Below are positions 11,301 to 23,181 of a stretch of 64,000 bases of DNA, piece after piece; the stretch's first letter is position 1; each line of letters opens with the position of its first letter. The stretch spans positions 39,457,598-39,521,597 of the forward strand of contig NC_030385.2 in NCBI RefSeq assembly GCF_001625215.2, written 5' to 3'. Position numbers and translations under genes: made by a program. This DNA is from Daucus carota subsp. sativus. Its lineage: Eukaryota > Streptophyta > Magnoliopsida > Apiales > Apiaceae. A model generated the notes under the pieces. The model did not search any database, had not been told where the DNA came from, and saw only the letters and a program-made list of their open reading frames with translations.

Positions 11301-14300
11301 AAAGTTCATGTCAATTAACTAATTAAATAGTAATTTCCTGCACATAGTCACTGTTTTTTTTTTTAAAATGTTACGGACTTGAATTGACATTCATCAAGTC
11401 CATACCAGCACCAAGGTTTTTAGGCTAAGGTTACATACTACATTAACAGTGGTTCAACCGCTGAAACCAGTTTTTATCTTTGAGTTTACATATATTATAT
11501 AATTCGTGACACATATATTACTTTTACATTATATTTAACCACAATTTTACATGACAAAGAAAATCAAGACATTAATGGTTAAAACTTTTTCTAGTTGCTA
11601 ATAAAGAAATTATTGATAATTTTTATGATGGTTCATTACATAGAAGAATTTATGTGATATTCGGCCAGGTTGTGCTGCTTTCATGCAGGTTTGATTTTGG
11701 CTGAGCTGTATTCCTAGTTTCAAAAATCAAGGTGTACAAGAATCTAACAGGTTGCACATGGTTGGTTACAGCCAAGTTTCCCTACTTTCATGCAGGTTCA
11801 TTACAGAAACAATTCATAACAGAACTTGATCAGCTAGGTTCTCAGTTCGTGATCGAACAGTCGGGCCCTTAATATCAATGAATTATTAAGTTTTCGAATT
11901 TTACAAAATTTAATAACTACACTGTCTTTAAACTCTTCAATACTGTCAGTAATCAACTTACATAAAAGCTACATGCAATACTTATATTGTTCCATCTCAA
12001 GTAGATGTAATACCACCAGGCAATGATTTGTAAACCAGAGATAAAATGACCCCCCTGGTTAGGCTAAATCCATATCCTAATCCATTTAAATTTATCGGAT
12101 TCGGATCGGATCGGATCAGGAGTCGGATATTTTACAAGTCAATCCATATCCGGTCCACTCGGATCATGGATAATCGGATCGGAGCCCAGATCCACTAAAA
12201 ATTATGAAATATATTTTTTCACCGTGAACAATGTTTTAACCTCCATACTAAAAAAGTGATATTTTCTAGCTATATTAATTCATAAAATTTAGCGTAATAG
12301 GTAAAAAAAAACTAATAAAGCAGTATTTAATAAAAACTTTGTTGGTTGTTCCTATAAAAACTTCAACACAGAATTTATCAAGTAAATAGAAAAATAATAA
12401 ATAAGTTGCTTAATACTTTTGGAGGAAGCAAATTATGATTTGCTCCTCTATTAATAAGGATTAAAATCGATAAATATGTCTTAAATACGGAACCAGGTGA
12501 TTGAGGAGGTTTTAAGTGGAAGAGTTAGCTCCTGTGTGTATACTCACTCTACATAAAAAAAGAGTGATTATTAGATTAACCGGATAACAAGAGTGAGAGC
12601 CATGTCAAGAATTAGGAGCGGCTGATCGATTATAAGAAAATATGATTTAGGGTTTTGTCTTGTATCTTTAGAAATTTTTATTTTGCATGTAATATATTAA
12701 TAATAATATATTATATTATAATACAATATAATATAAAATATATAATATAGTTAAGCATGAATCGGATCGGATCGTTAACAGATCGGATTTGACCATATCC
12801 ATATCCATTCTTTATCGGACCGGATTATTATCGGATCGGATTATTAGCAGATCGGATTTTTTTAATAAGGATCCATATCCATTTATTTAACCACGGATCG
12901 GATCGGTTCAAATCGGATATCCGATCCATTTACAGGCCTAGGTGTATGAGACTCAAAGAGGTTACACATGCCCACGGCATATTCAGTCAGGTTTCCCTTC
13001 TTTCATGCAAGTTCATGACAGTCACAGAAAGAATCAATAACAGATCTGGATCAGCTAGGCTCTCAGTTGGACCTGTCTACCCCCCCACCCACCAAAACAC
13101 CACCACAGCCATAAAGAACCGAAGAAACCCTTAAAAAGACATTGATCCTATTCTTAGTAACCTCTATCACACACTGCACAACTATATATATAAACTCCAC
13201 AAAATGGAAGAGACTACATGAAAACAAAACATCTTAGCATTTTAAACACAAAAATGACTTTTGTGGAAATAATTGGAGAAATTTAGGCAGGATTCCTAAC
13301 TGTTGTGCAAATATCAATTATCTTAGAACAGCTTTATTTTTTTTATTCGTCATCTCATATAAGAAAACTAAGCAAATTTTTGGATTAGGTTTAAGATTTA
13401 AAATTAAATTAAATATAATTAACTATGATCCGTTTTAATAAATGCATATATGTGTATGAAGAATATATGCCTTAGTAATTAGGCTAGTAATTCAAGTCAC
13501 AGGGTGCAAGCAGTTTTCTATAGCGCAGTACAGAGCAGATTAGGACTGCACACTCCAGATGTAACCCGTCAACTTTCAAGTCGGCTGGTCTAATTATTCC
13601 TTTGCAGATATGTTAGGAGTTAGAGGTCACTTATGCGCATTATGGCATATATGAACAAACCATAGACACCTATTTGGGTCTAAATAATTTAAAGTGTAAA
13701 ACATCTCTTCTTCGTTCCCCCTCCCCTAGGCAATTCATTCCTATAACTACAGAATATAGATAGCTTACACACATATTTGTGATTGTTGTTATTGATTTCA
13801 CCAAAGGGTATCTTTAATCCGTACATCTAATCCTCTTAAAAGACGTAAATCTAAGCATTAAACTCTTCTCTAGAAATTTAAACATGTACCTTACCTGGTT
13901 TCCTGCATATCTTTGCTGGATTGCCTTAATCTTTGGTTGGAGGTTTTGCATAGCTAATGTTGATTCCACCTATACATAAGAAAAAATTAATAAGTGTTCA
14001 TCAGATTAAAGTGTATGACTACCAATAGTGGTCTACGACTACATTCCAAAAGCTGCAAGAGAAAATAGACTTGTAGAGATAACGAAACCAAATATGTCTG
14101 ACCTGTTGCTTTGTCAAAGGGAGTGTGAATACTTTGACAAGAACTGTAAGCAATATAATAGCAAATCCATAGGAATAAGGTATATGCACAGCTGTGAGTC
14201 CATCCTTCAATACCTGATGCAAGTAAATTAAATTGGTCATAGTTGTACAATGATATGATTGTTTTTATTCTTAAGTCTTAATTTTAAGAATGACTACTCA

Positions 14301-16760
14301 TGACTTTAGTGGCACATCAAACTATCAAAGCAACATTGACATTCAGGCTCAGCAAGAACATAATCAATGAATCTACATGTTAAGTACAGTCTACAAAAAT
14401 TACGTCTCAACGCCATAAAATTGTAGCTCCTGATAAGTTGTGGGGTGCAGGTCCTTGGAAAATGGTAGCTGCAGCCAACTTGCCGCGCATATTATCAGCA
14501 CAAAAGAATGGACCCCCCCCAAATCTCTCCCCATGTATGCATACAATACAAAATCATGCAATACTCTTCTCTGCGGATAATATACATGCAAAAGGACCCA
14601 TATCCTGAATTGTGACGTCCAAATTTCAGATGACTACATATAGCCTTACACTGACTTATACAATAAGGGTGGAGTACCAACTTCACATGAAGATAAATTA
14701 ATCAAAGGCTTTTTGCCTTTATTGTTAGCCTGCACTAAATTTTATTATTACAGATACAAAAAGCTAAAAAAAATATTATTTTACCTATTAATTTTGATAC
14801 AAATGTGATGCGGAGCACAAAATCAAGGATTTGATTGTTAATTACATTACATGTATGTGTTAATGAAAAATAGTTGCAATTGCTTTAGTAATTTTAGGTA
14901 TTTAAATCATTATTATGTTTATCAAATATAATAGTGATAATCAATTAGGATTATTTCTACCCCCTTCCCTACCACTGTCCTACATTAATGTAACAAATTA
15001 CTTGACTACTTCACTTAAATTACCTAACATAAAAATACATATAGATTGGCAGAAGCCTGGTTGACAGTAACCACATCATCAAGCGTGTACGACATCCTTT
15101 CGGTTCGGCTAACAATCAATCTCAACTTCATGAGAATTATGAAAGCATTAAATTGGAGAAAGACCATTTAAGCTGAGATTGGCTTGATTAGATACAAATC
15201 TTTGCTGTGGAAAAGTGTAAAAGACACCGGAAAGTGGCGTGGTAGTGAAACTGTGAAAGATGAAGGCAAAATCAAAGTTCGTCATGATTAGAGGTTTAGG
15301 GAGGTGGAGGCAGAGGCATAGTTAGATTAAGGTTTTGTGTAGGATACCAATGCAGATGATATGAGACCACAGGTATTTAGAAGAAAACGTTAGTCGGGAA
15401 ATCGTTTTAAATTAATTTCTGGCACAAAGCAACTCAGTTGTTTTAGTTAAAAATAACATCATCATTACCACGAGAACTACGACCTTAGACTGTCTTTTTC
15501 TGCTATATATTTTTTCAATCCATGTTTCTTCATTTTGTTAAATACTTTGGACCAGTCAACAGTGTAAGTAGATTCCAATGCCTCTAATATCCGATTTACT
15601 GCTTGTTTGTCTTCTATTGCATCCTTTGTATGAATGCCAGACACCACAGATCATAAATCCACTCATGTGTGACAGCCGTAGAAGTTAGCATATTTAGTAT
15701 GGAAACAAAAATAATTTGCCGCGATACATTTCTTAACGACACTCCTACATCACACCCTAGTCATAAAACTGTTTCAACCAACCAGAACTATTCATTATGT
15801 CCTATGTAAAAAGAATAGGAAATTACGTGATCACCTTACTGCAAATAACTTCCGACTATATTGTTAATATGGAAAGCCGTCAGTACTAACTCTAATTGAC
15901 TAAACATATCATTACTAGAACAATTTTCAGCTTTCATGTACATCATGCATAAACATGACTAACTAATTCTAGTTACCTAGCTAACATAAACATATATAAA
16001 AAACACAAGTAAACCAAATTGTGCTCAGTTGACCAGCCAAACAACACATGGACAAAACTATATGCCCATAACTCTACATATATAAAATGCCCGCATCAAA
16101 CTTAACATAATAGAATTTAATAACGGAAACGCATTTATATAGCATGCCGGTCATAAGCTAACTAAAATTGATTCCAGTTTAGCAAATTGTACTCAATTGA
16201 CCAACCAAACAACACATAAAGACAATTACAAGCAGAACAATATATATAAAAATTGCTACATAGAGACCACATGCATATACAAGTGAACGAAGCAACACAC
16301 AAACACAACTAATTCATGTATAGGCTCGTGCTCATGCGAGAACAGAAATTTGTACTTATAAATAAAAGAGCTGAAACAATTGTTCTCACGAGTTCTCACG
16401 CTAAAACAAAAACAAGGTCGCTATAAAATTTAGAATAATGACCTTCAAGACAACTTCCATAGCTTCCGATATAAACCCGAACCAACCACCACTCTTCTGC
16501 ACCGCAGCATCCCCCGACACTACCGCAGCATCACCGGAATTCACCGCCACCGCAGCATCCGCCAACGTGTACAACAAACTCTCAGTTCTACTAACAATCG
16601 CGCTCAAATCCACACCAGAACGCAGCGATTCAATCGGAGGGAACTCATTCAAGCTAAAATTGACTCTAGTAGACACGAATCTCCGCGGAGGAAGAGCGCG
16701 AAAGCCATGGCGAAGCGGCGTGGAGGTGAAAGACGGAGACGAGATGAGAGTCTTCGCCAT
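5371..16760 (-). CDS. ALB3: ALBINO3, thylakoid membrane insertase (YidC/Oxa1/Alb3)
   Basis: Inserts light-harvesting chlorophyll proteins, together with cpSRP, into the thylakoid membrane. Eleven exons join in frame with GT-AG borders: 16760-16443, 14213-14103, 13969-13895, 11265-11205, 9802-9729, 9624-9520, 8015-7908, 7809-7706, 6972-6823, 6739-6619, 5478-5371. The product is 444 residues, close to the 462 I recall for Arabidopsis ALB3. Exon 1 holds a Ser/Arg-rich transit peptide and QKSGGWFGFI. Exon 2 has PYSYGFAIILLTVLVKVFTL (first Oxa1-type membrane segment). Exons 4-8 hold the remaining hydrophobic helices, including GCLPTLATIPVFIGLYQAL and PPLGWHDTAAYLVLPVLL. The tail has an acidic stretch and ends KRSKRKRAV, the basic cpSRP43-binding motif that separates ALB3 from ALB4. 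Two codons (TG|G for Trp, AG|G for Arg) are split across introns and restored by the joins. Introns reach 2.6 kb and carry repeats. No break was seen. Confidence 0.96.
8811..8828. repeat. (GT)9 microsatellite in an ALB3 intron
   Basis: Nine uninterrupted GT units inside the intron between ALB3 exons 6 and 7. Confidence 0.95.
11731..13070. repeat. Two diverged direct repeats flanking a hAT-like element
   Basis: About 125 bp at 11731-11855 resembles 12941-13070 in the same orientation. Both share TTTCATGCA followed by GGTTCAT or AGTTCAT, then a block with AACAGA...GATCAGCTAGG and TCTCAGTT. The second copy begins almost exactly at the right end of the hAT-like element at 12058-12945. Both copies lie in the intron between ALB3 exons 3 and 4. 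Similarity was judged by eye. Confidence 0.6.
12058..12945. mobile_element. Non-autonomous hAT-like element rich in GGATCGGATC
   Basis: Both ends are packed with GGATCGGATC-type subterminal motifs in opposite orientation. The ends read TTAGGCTAAATCCATATCC on the left and, on the reverse strand of the right, TAGGCCTGTAAATGGATCGG. The centre is AT-rich and non-coding. Dense subterminal repeats plus such termini are typical of plant hAT-derived elements. The boundaries are approximate and no 8-bp target duplication was confirmed. It lies in an ALB3 intron. Confidence 0.55.
16016..16229. repeat. Short direct repeat in ALB3 intron 1
   Basis: About 45 bp at 16016-16060 is repeated with mismatches at 16183-16229; the shared core is CCAAACAACACAT. 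It may be a local slippage or a small duplication. Confidence 0.6.
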
Positions 16761-17055
16761 GGCGGAGTTGAAGAAGATGAAGAAGTTAGGGTTTATGAGA
16801 AGGGGATGATAAGAGTTAGTGGATGGTCATGAAAGGATAAAAATGTGGATGATATTGTTACAGGGAGCTTTGTCAGTGTAGAGGATGGGGGAATCAGAAG
16901 TCTGTGTATGTATCGTGTGTATTATTCGATTACAAGTGGTTTGTGTTTTTGCCGGGGTGTCCAATGGATGCATGACACGTTGTAATAATAAGAGCTCTTG
17001 GTTCGTTTCTACCCAACTTTGTGCCTAAACTATACGCAACACGGTTGATTACTTA

Positions 17056-17300
17056 GGGACCGTTTGGGTGAGCTTAAAATAAGTGCTTATTACTTAAAAT
17101 AAATAAGTGGAGTAGAAGTTAGAAGCAAGATAAGACTTATAAGTGATTAAAGTGTTTGGAAAATAAGTAGAAATCCTGAAACAAAAGCTAGCATTCCTAA
17201 CTTTTTTTAAGTGCTTCTTGACTTCTTACACAAACGGTACGAAATAAGTGCTTCTAACTTATAAGTCGAGAAGTCCAACTTATAAGGGGGGCCAAACACC
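17056..17300. mobile_element. MITE with GGGACCGTTTGG-type ends
   Basis: The left end GGGACCGTTTGGGTGAGC and the reverse complement of the right end, GGTGTTTGGCCCCCCTTAT, share the GTTTGG core common in Tourist and hAT MITEs. Subterminal TTATAAGT/ACTTATAA motifs are inverted in the two arms. The left flank is TTA and a TTA occurs 2 bp beyond the right end, so a 3-bp TWA duplication is possible but not clean. Length is about 245 bp with no coding capacity. It lies about 300 bp upstream of the ALB3 start. Confidence 0.6.
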
Positions 17301-18339
17301 TACTTAATAAAGTCTACTAGTATGCTTTCTTTTTTTTTTTTTCCCTTATCGGTTTATATTTTGAGTTATTTAATCGAATTTTCTGATATGTGATTATGAG
17401 TACAGGCTAATCAAGCAGTAATAATAACTTTTAGTGTGTGTACATACGCATACAATTAGAAAGACTCTTGTTCAATCGTACCTTAGTAAATCGGTTGTGT
17501 TCACTTGGATGGTTAAGTCAGAGTGAACACAACCTAAATGTATTATATGAAGGTATGATTGTAAGAGTATCTCCAGCAGATTAGTTATATTATGTCTTAA
17601 GCTAAAATTTTGAGAATGTGGACAAAAATTCACTTCAGCAGCCCACTCGTTCTCTAAACTTTAAGATCCACTTCTCATTCCTCATAAATAGGTAATCCCT
17701 AACCCATTGCTAATTTGTTTTTTATTAATTATATATTCAACTCACACTTTTTGGACACTCTTTTTCATATTTTTTATATTATTTTTTTGTTGAAAGAATT
17801 TGTTGCAAGAAATAGTTTTACTATATTATGAAAGATTGAAAATAAAATGTGTGTATTTGTTTTGTGAGAGTCAATAAATCACTTTATTTTGAAGACATCT
17901 CATAGTTATATCCAACAAATATAAAATAATTATTTCAGGTAAAATAATGCAGGACATTCTTTTGATAACATGATTATATTCGATACGCGTAGAATAATTA
18001 CTTTTTTATATCATCTGTTCTAAATGAAAGAATTCAATAAAAACAATAATCATATTTATTGTATCACAAAATAATAGAAACACTATATTCTATACATAGT
18101 TTAAAAGAAACCAGAACTCCTGAGTTGTTTAGAGAATAAATGACCGAACGAATTAATCAAAACAAGAGCTGAATAAACTAGGTGATTATTTTTTCTATTT
18201 TTCACCAAAGTAAAGGATTTTATTAAGTTCTTAATTAAATCCGACCTCAATACAATTCTTCAGATTAACAGGGATAGAAAACCTATCAATTCAAAGGCTC
18301 CATGTCTCCATCCGAGTACATATGTGACGTCCTATCAAA
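17301..18339. other. Intergenic AT-rich spacer
   Basis: No gene seen. A single sequence resembling a MITE end (GAGTATCTCCAGCAG, 17567) has no matching partner. Confidence 0.5.
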
Positions 18340-18555
18340 GTGATGGACAACCACATTGACAGACCCAATATTGTTTAGTCCGCTTCTATCTCCACCCTTA
18401 GCCAAGTCATTTGCTTAATCCAACTCAACGCTTCCTTTACGCCATTGCCTCTGCTAATTCTGGAGACATCGGGCTTTGATGTAGATAGGTTCTAGCCTGG
18501 ATCAGCTCACCATTCGAGTCCCTGGCCACCACACCAAATCCATATTCTCCCATGT
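18340..18555 (-). pseudogene. Remnant of an RNase H domain (RVT_3 type, LINE-like)
   Basis: On the minus strand the frame reads YGFGVVARDSNGELIQA and then SPELAEAMA, the strand-turn-helix core of the RNase H domain found at the end of plant non-LTR retrotransposons and in related RVT_3 proteins. Directly after AMA the frame hits a stop; the expected continuation (KEALSWI-like) sits in another frame, so there is at least one frameshift. No reverse transcriptase or poly(A) tail was seen nearby. This is a decayed fragment. Confidence 0.65.
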
Positions 18556-19907
18556 TCTTAAAATACGCATAAATCTCCTGCTATCTCACAAGTGGTGCAA
18601 TTTTTTATTTTTTCTGACTGCGGATCGCAGCGATTAAGGGCCCGTCTATAAACACAAGTGTGGTAAAGACAACACGGCACAAATCTTTTTAGAGACACTC
18701 GACCAATATTGCATATAAAAGGGTTGGCATCACTTTTCACCGTCTCTAACGATCGCAACCCTTTGAGTTTCACAATTCACAAATCTGAGTTCCACGTAGG
18801 CACGTACAAAAACCTTTTCAAATGAGGTGATAGCTTAAACCAATAGCTCGACAGAAACTGAATTTCACTTCAACTTTAGTATGTAGTGCTGGCTCAAATC
18901 AGATGAATACAGATTTTTAGCACATGTTTAAAATACCTTGACAGCATGGTTATGTAGTTTTATTTATATAATCTTTTTAGAAATAAAAATTTAAGTATGA
19001 AATTTTTATTTATAAGAAAAAGAAACTGAAAAAAAAAAATGAGAAATACGGTCAATACATACTCAACTGCATTCAAAAGCTGGTTTAATTTGAGACTGAG
19101 GAAGGTATTTTGCTTTAATTAGAGGAAATCTTATTAATAATGATGTACACAGTAAATTTATTAACATGCCATACACTTGAGAGACTACCAATAAATGAAG
19201 TGCTTTTCTTTTCCTGAAAAACGAAAAAGACCACCAATTTATAAGTCTCACCAAGATTATTTTTTTCCCTTTTGCTATGTTTTAATTTTGGTAGGTGTGA
19301 TATATTTAGTTGGGGGTGGCATATTTTCCAGAGATCACATCGCCATCTTTATGTCATTCCCGCGACGATTATCGAACCTTTGTATCAGAGAGGACGGCAA
19401 ACTGATCGCTTCCCATATATGTTAACATAATTATCAGTAACTTTAGAACATATATATATTTGAAGAGATTATAATTTCATTTTTTACTATTGTAAACAAA
19501 ATATAATATAATATCATGAGTTCATGTCTTACCATTGTTTTAGTTATAGCCCCTTAAACTTTAAAAAAACTTTAATTATCCCAGAGTTATGATCATTTCA
19601 AACAAATTTTATGTGCATTATTTATACAATGATTACAAAACAATACGGGGCATCATAACTGGAGAAGAGAGGCTTAATTTTGCATACATCATAATTAAAT
19701 GACATCTCTAAATACCACATTAAGATCGACTCTCAACTCACCAATACAGCAGACCAAACTCCCCCATGAAACATACTCTATCTATCACACGGGCAAATGT
19801 TTTTTTCTGGGAGAAAAAACAAGCGAAAGAGACTAGGCCAGGTTCCACATATATAATTTAGGTAAAAACATGACTTCATATAGAAAGGCAACATGAAATT
19901 AGTTAAA
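18556..19907. other. Intergenic, downstream of WOX2
   Basis: AT-rich, with short open frames that resemble nothing recognised. The WOX2 3' untranslated region should lie at the right end. Confidence 0.5.
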
Positions 19908-21249
19908 CTAAGAGCTCCCTTCTTCATTCCCCCGGAAAAAGTCAAAGAAGCGTTGATCAGCAGCAGCAGCCTCCTGTTCATTAAAACACGGCGCAGTGTC
20001 TGAGGAGCTTGGAGTAGTCGCTGGAGTAGTCACATTTGAATTCTCAGGAGACTGATTGGGTGTCATCTTCTCCTGTAATATCCCAGTTGGATGCATCGGG
20101 AATAGCTCCAAGGTTTCTTGATTACTAGGGCTGCGCATTAACGGCATGCGCCACCTCTGATCACCTGATTCTCCATGATCCCAAAAGTTTGGCTTCCCCA
20201 TATAGTTCTCATCACTTGCAATCCCTTGGCTCCTCTTTTTGCCAATAGCAGGAGGTAAATAAAGCTTCGGAGGGCACTGTGGGAAAAACCCTACTGGACC
20301 TGGTCCCATGTAATATGGGCTGCACACAACTGTCACAACATCAAACAAATTAAAAAAATAAAATAAAATATTTAATAAACAAAACTTAACAGAAAGGAAG
20401 ACTGAAAAGGAAGATAGAAGAGAATCTAAGTGGAGATGCAAAGGGCAAGGAAAAGGACAGACAATAAGATTTACTCAAAGTACCTAGACGTGAACCATCA
20501 AATGTAGCACAGGCTACACTATACATACATGGCTAGACACGCATAGTTTTAAACTATATTTATGTATCTCAGTCAAAGGATATGCTTGGTTTTCAATATA
20601 GTTTTGTTTCGTAGCGAGCAAAAGTCTTTTTATGTGCATGGGAGTATTTGATAAGAAAGGAACGAGCAGAAAAGACAGTGATTCCGTATTTTAAAATACA
20701 AGGACTAGTCACATCAATTCCGGCCCTTATATGAGGAAGAGTCTTTCTAGTAGTCTCTTGGGCTTATATTATCAATATCTCTAGAGTACCATTCAAAATG
20801 TACACAAACTCCGATAAGCATCTTGAATGACAATCAAACTCATAACAGAATGGGAGAATCACAAATCATAATGCATGCAGATTAATTAAGAAATTACCAT
20901 TAGGGCAAGGGGGAGGGGGGAAGAGACTGGGAGAGGAGTGTTGAAGAAAGCGGCTGAATGATTCAGCCATGCGAGTGTCTTGCTTCTGTTTTTGCCTTTG
21001 CCTTGCTTTGTGATTCTGAAACCAGTAGAACACGTTCTTGCCTTCTATGTGGCCGTACACTTTGAGCTTTGTGGTGATGTCTTGAATCTGCTCGGCTGAT
21101 GGGGTCCTTATGCCTTGCTTGTACATGTTCTCAAGCATGTTGATCTGCTCCTTGGTGGGGTTCCACCGGTGCGTCGACGGCGATCCTGCGCCGCTCGGCG
21201 GCGATGATATAGTGCTCTCCATGCCAATTTGATGATCACTTTCCATCAC
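19908..21249 (-). CDS. WOX2: WUSCHEL-related homeobox 2, embryo patterning factor
   Basis: Nuclear homeodomain transcription factor; Arabidopsis WOX2 specifies apical cell fate in the early embryo. There are two exons, 21249-20898 and 20329-19908, joined in the Val codon (G|TT), giving 257 residues (Arabidopsis WOX2 about 260). The homeodomain spans about residues 27-92, with [20 protein letters not shown] and the WUS-clade recognition helix [20 protein letters not shown]. Then comes PPPPCPN, continued over the intron by VVCSPYY, a pairing specific to WOX2. The WUS box appears as TLELFPMHP. The C-terminus RFFDFFRG corresponds to the FIDFF motif of WOX2. No break was seen. A second ATG lies immediately after the chosen first one and makes little difference. 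Confidence 0.94.
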
Positions 21250-21395
21250 TCAGCTGCTTATATAATCTAGGGTTTTAAGTGGAAGAGAACAAAAAAAGAA
21301 AGAAAAAAATATTGAGTAGAGTAAACTCTAAATTCTAATACATGAAACTGTAGGATAGTACTTTTTGCATGGATGTTGTACTCTCCAGAAGAGAA

Positions 21396-21404
21396 TTTAT
21401 ATAG
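21396..21404 (-). promoter_or_regulatory. TATA box of WOX2
   Basis: CTATATAAA on the minus strand, about 150 bp upstream of the WOX2 ATG, implying transcription from about 21370. Confidence 0.5.
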
Positions 21405-22086
21405 CGGCAAATGATTAAATTTTTTATAATTAAATGAATGGCTAATTTATGTGGATTGAGAGAGAGTGTTAAAAGGGTTAACATGCGTATTGTTTTTGGT
21501 GCTGTAAATCTCTGAAAACATGGCGTTTAGCGGCTAGCTGTTGCGTATTTCCTCCTTGTTCGATGAAGGCATAGGTGTTAAAAAGACGAGAATACCCCTA
21601 ACGTAGAGATGTCTCGGGAATGAAAAAGGTTGATACAAGAAGAGGAGATGGCAGTGAAATAGAGTAGGGGTAGAAGAGAGAAATGAGAAAAGACAAGAGG
21701 TTTTGGTTAATAAGTGTACATGAAGAGGCGTTGGGAAATGGAGAAATAGTGAGAGTAAGAAGAAATGTACAACGCGGAGAACGAGGTGGCTCCTTGGAGA
21801 TAGGGTTTGAGGAATGTGAGCAATCAATCCTCTGCTAAAAACAACTGGAAAGAGCTAAAAATACCTAGCATTTCGTAGATAGGTGTAGTATTGTATTGGT
21901 CAACACATTGTGGTTGTCCTATAATCACAGTGTCCCGAGCCGTATTTAAACGCTTGCGCCTCAGATTAAATGACGTGCAAATAATTTGAGACGGTTTTAC
22001 AAGTGATTTTTGGAAAACATATTTTGAAAATTGTTCCTTTTACATTACTTACAATATGCACTGTATACTGTAATGTTAATTACAAG
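21405..22086. other. WOX2 upstream region
   Basis: The stretch 21534-21830 is strongly pyrimidine-biased on the minus strand, so it forms a long open frame of Leu, Ser and Phe that is compositional rather than coding. No transposon end was recognised. Confidence 0.5.
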
Positions 22087-22565
22087 TAGGGTGTAATCCA
22101 GCCGACCGAGCCTGATCAAATACTGCCGAGCTCGGCTCGGTTGAATGATTAGGACTTCAAACTCGAATTCGAATTTAACTGAGTCTTTAATTTTAAACTC
22201 AAAACTTGGCTCGTGAAAGTTCAATAAGCTCGAGCTCATCTCGAAAGGTCGAATGATTTCACCGACTATTAACAAAAACTCGAAATATGATCCGTCCGGT
22301 TCGAGTTCGATTCAATTAAATATATAAAAAAGATATAAAAGTCAAATACTTTGTATAATAATATATGAAATAATATAAAAATAATGCAGGCTCGATTATG
22401 CTCGCAAGTTTCACGAACCGAGTAATATGAAGCTCGAACTCGACTCAGAAAACTATTCAAATAACTCGAGTTCGAGTTCGGCTTGATTATTTTCGAGCTA
22501 AATTCGAATATTTTACGAGTTGAGCTCGAGCAGCTCATGAACTGTTTGGCTCATTTACATCCCTA
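22087..22565. mobile_element. Non-autonomous hAT-like element rich in CGAGCTCGAG
   Basis: The left end TAGGGTGTAATCCAGCC and the reverse complement of the right end, TAGGGATGTAAATGAGCC, are inverted repeats of the (C/T)AGGG(G)TGTAAA type common in plant hAT elements. Subterminal GAGCTCG and TTCGAGTTCGAG motifs are dense in both arms. About 479 bp, no coding capacity. The flanking 8-bp sequences do not match, so the target duplication is lost or the edges are slightly off. Confidence 0.62.
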
Positions 22566-23181
22566 TTTATGAGGTTTTAAAAGGGAAAAAAATATTTATT
22601 TAACTTTTTTAAGTGGTATTTTGATAAAGTAAGGTGAAGTTCTAAAAATTTAGAGAGAATTTATTTATATATGATTCGAACCACAGTTTTTTAAATGATT
22701 TCAAGATAAAAAAGAATAACTGTTTTTTGTTCTCTTTCTTAGACTCTTTTTTGGTGGTGAGACTACATAATTTTATTTGATTTCCTAGGGTAATATCGTT
22801 TTCAAGATTATTTTTAGAAAAAACCCAAAAAAAAGTGGTAGATTTGATTTCTTCCCGAGTGTTTTTTCTGGAAAGAAATAAAGGTGTTAAAAATTGAAAA
22901 GATATTCTTTATGTTTAATCTCTAAACTTTTCTTAAAATTTAAGAAGAGTTGGGAATATTATTTCTTGACTAAATGTGAAAGTTGTGTACCGAACTCTTT
23001 TGATATTTTTATATACTTCATATGTTTTCAGGTTATTTTTTTAGGGGACGGAACTCTTATAATATATAATTTTATAAATTATTTTAATATTTTTATTTAA
23101 ATAAAAGTTTAATATATAAATTTTAAAATAATTTATGAGATTCTATTTTATATACACTCTACGGAAACAACAGTAAAGAAA

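Noticed and set aside
17567..17581. GAGTATCTCCAGCAG, like the end of the MITE at 55020
   Set aside because: No inverted partner found within 1 kb.
21534..21827. 97-codon Leu/Ser/Phe-rich frame upstream of WOX2
   Set aside because: Pure pyrimidine bias; no conserved motif, likely promoter or leader DNA.
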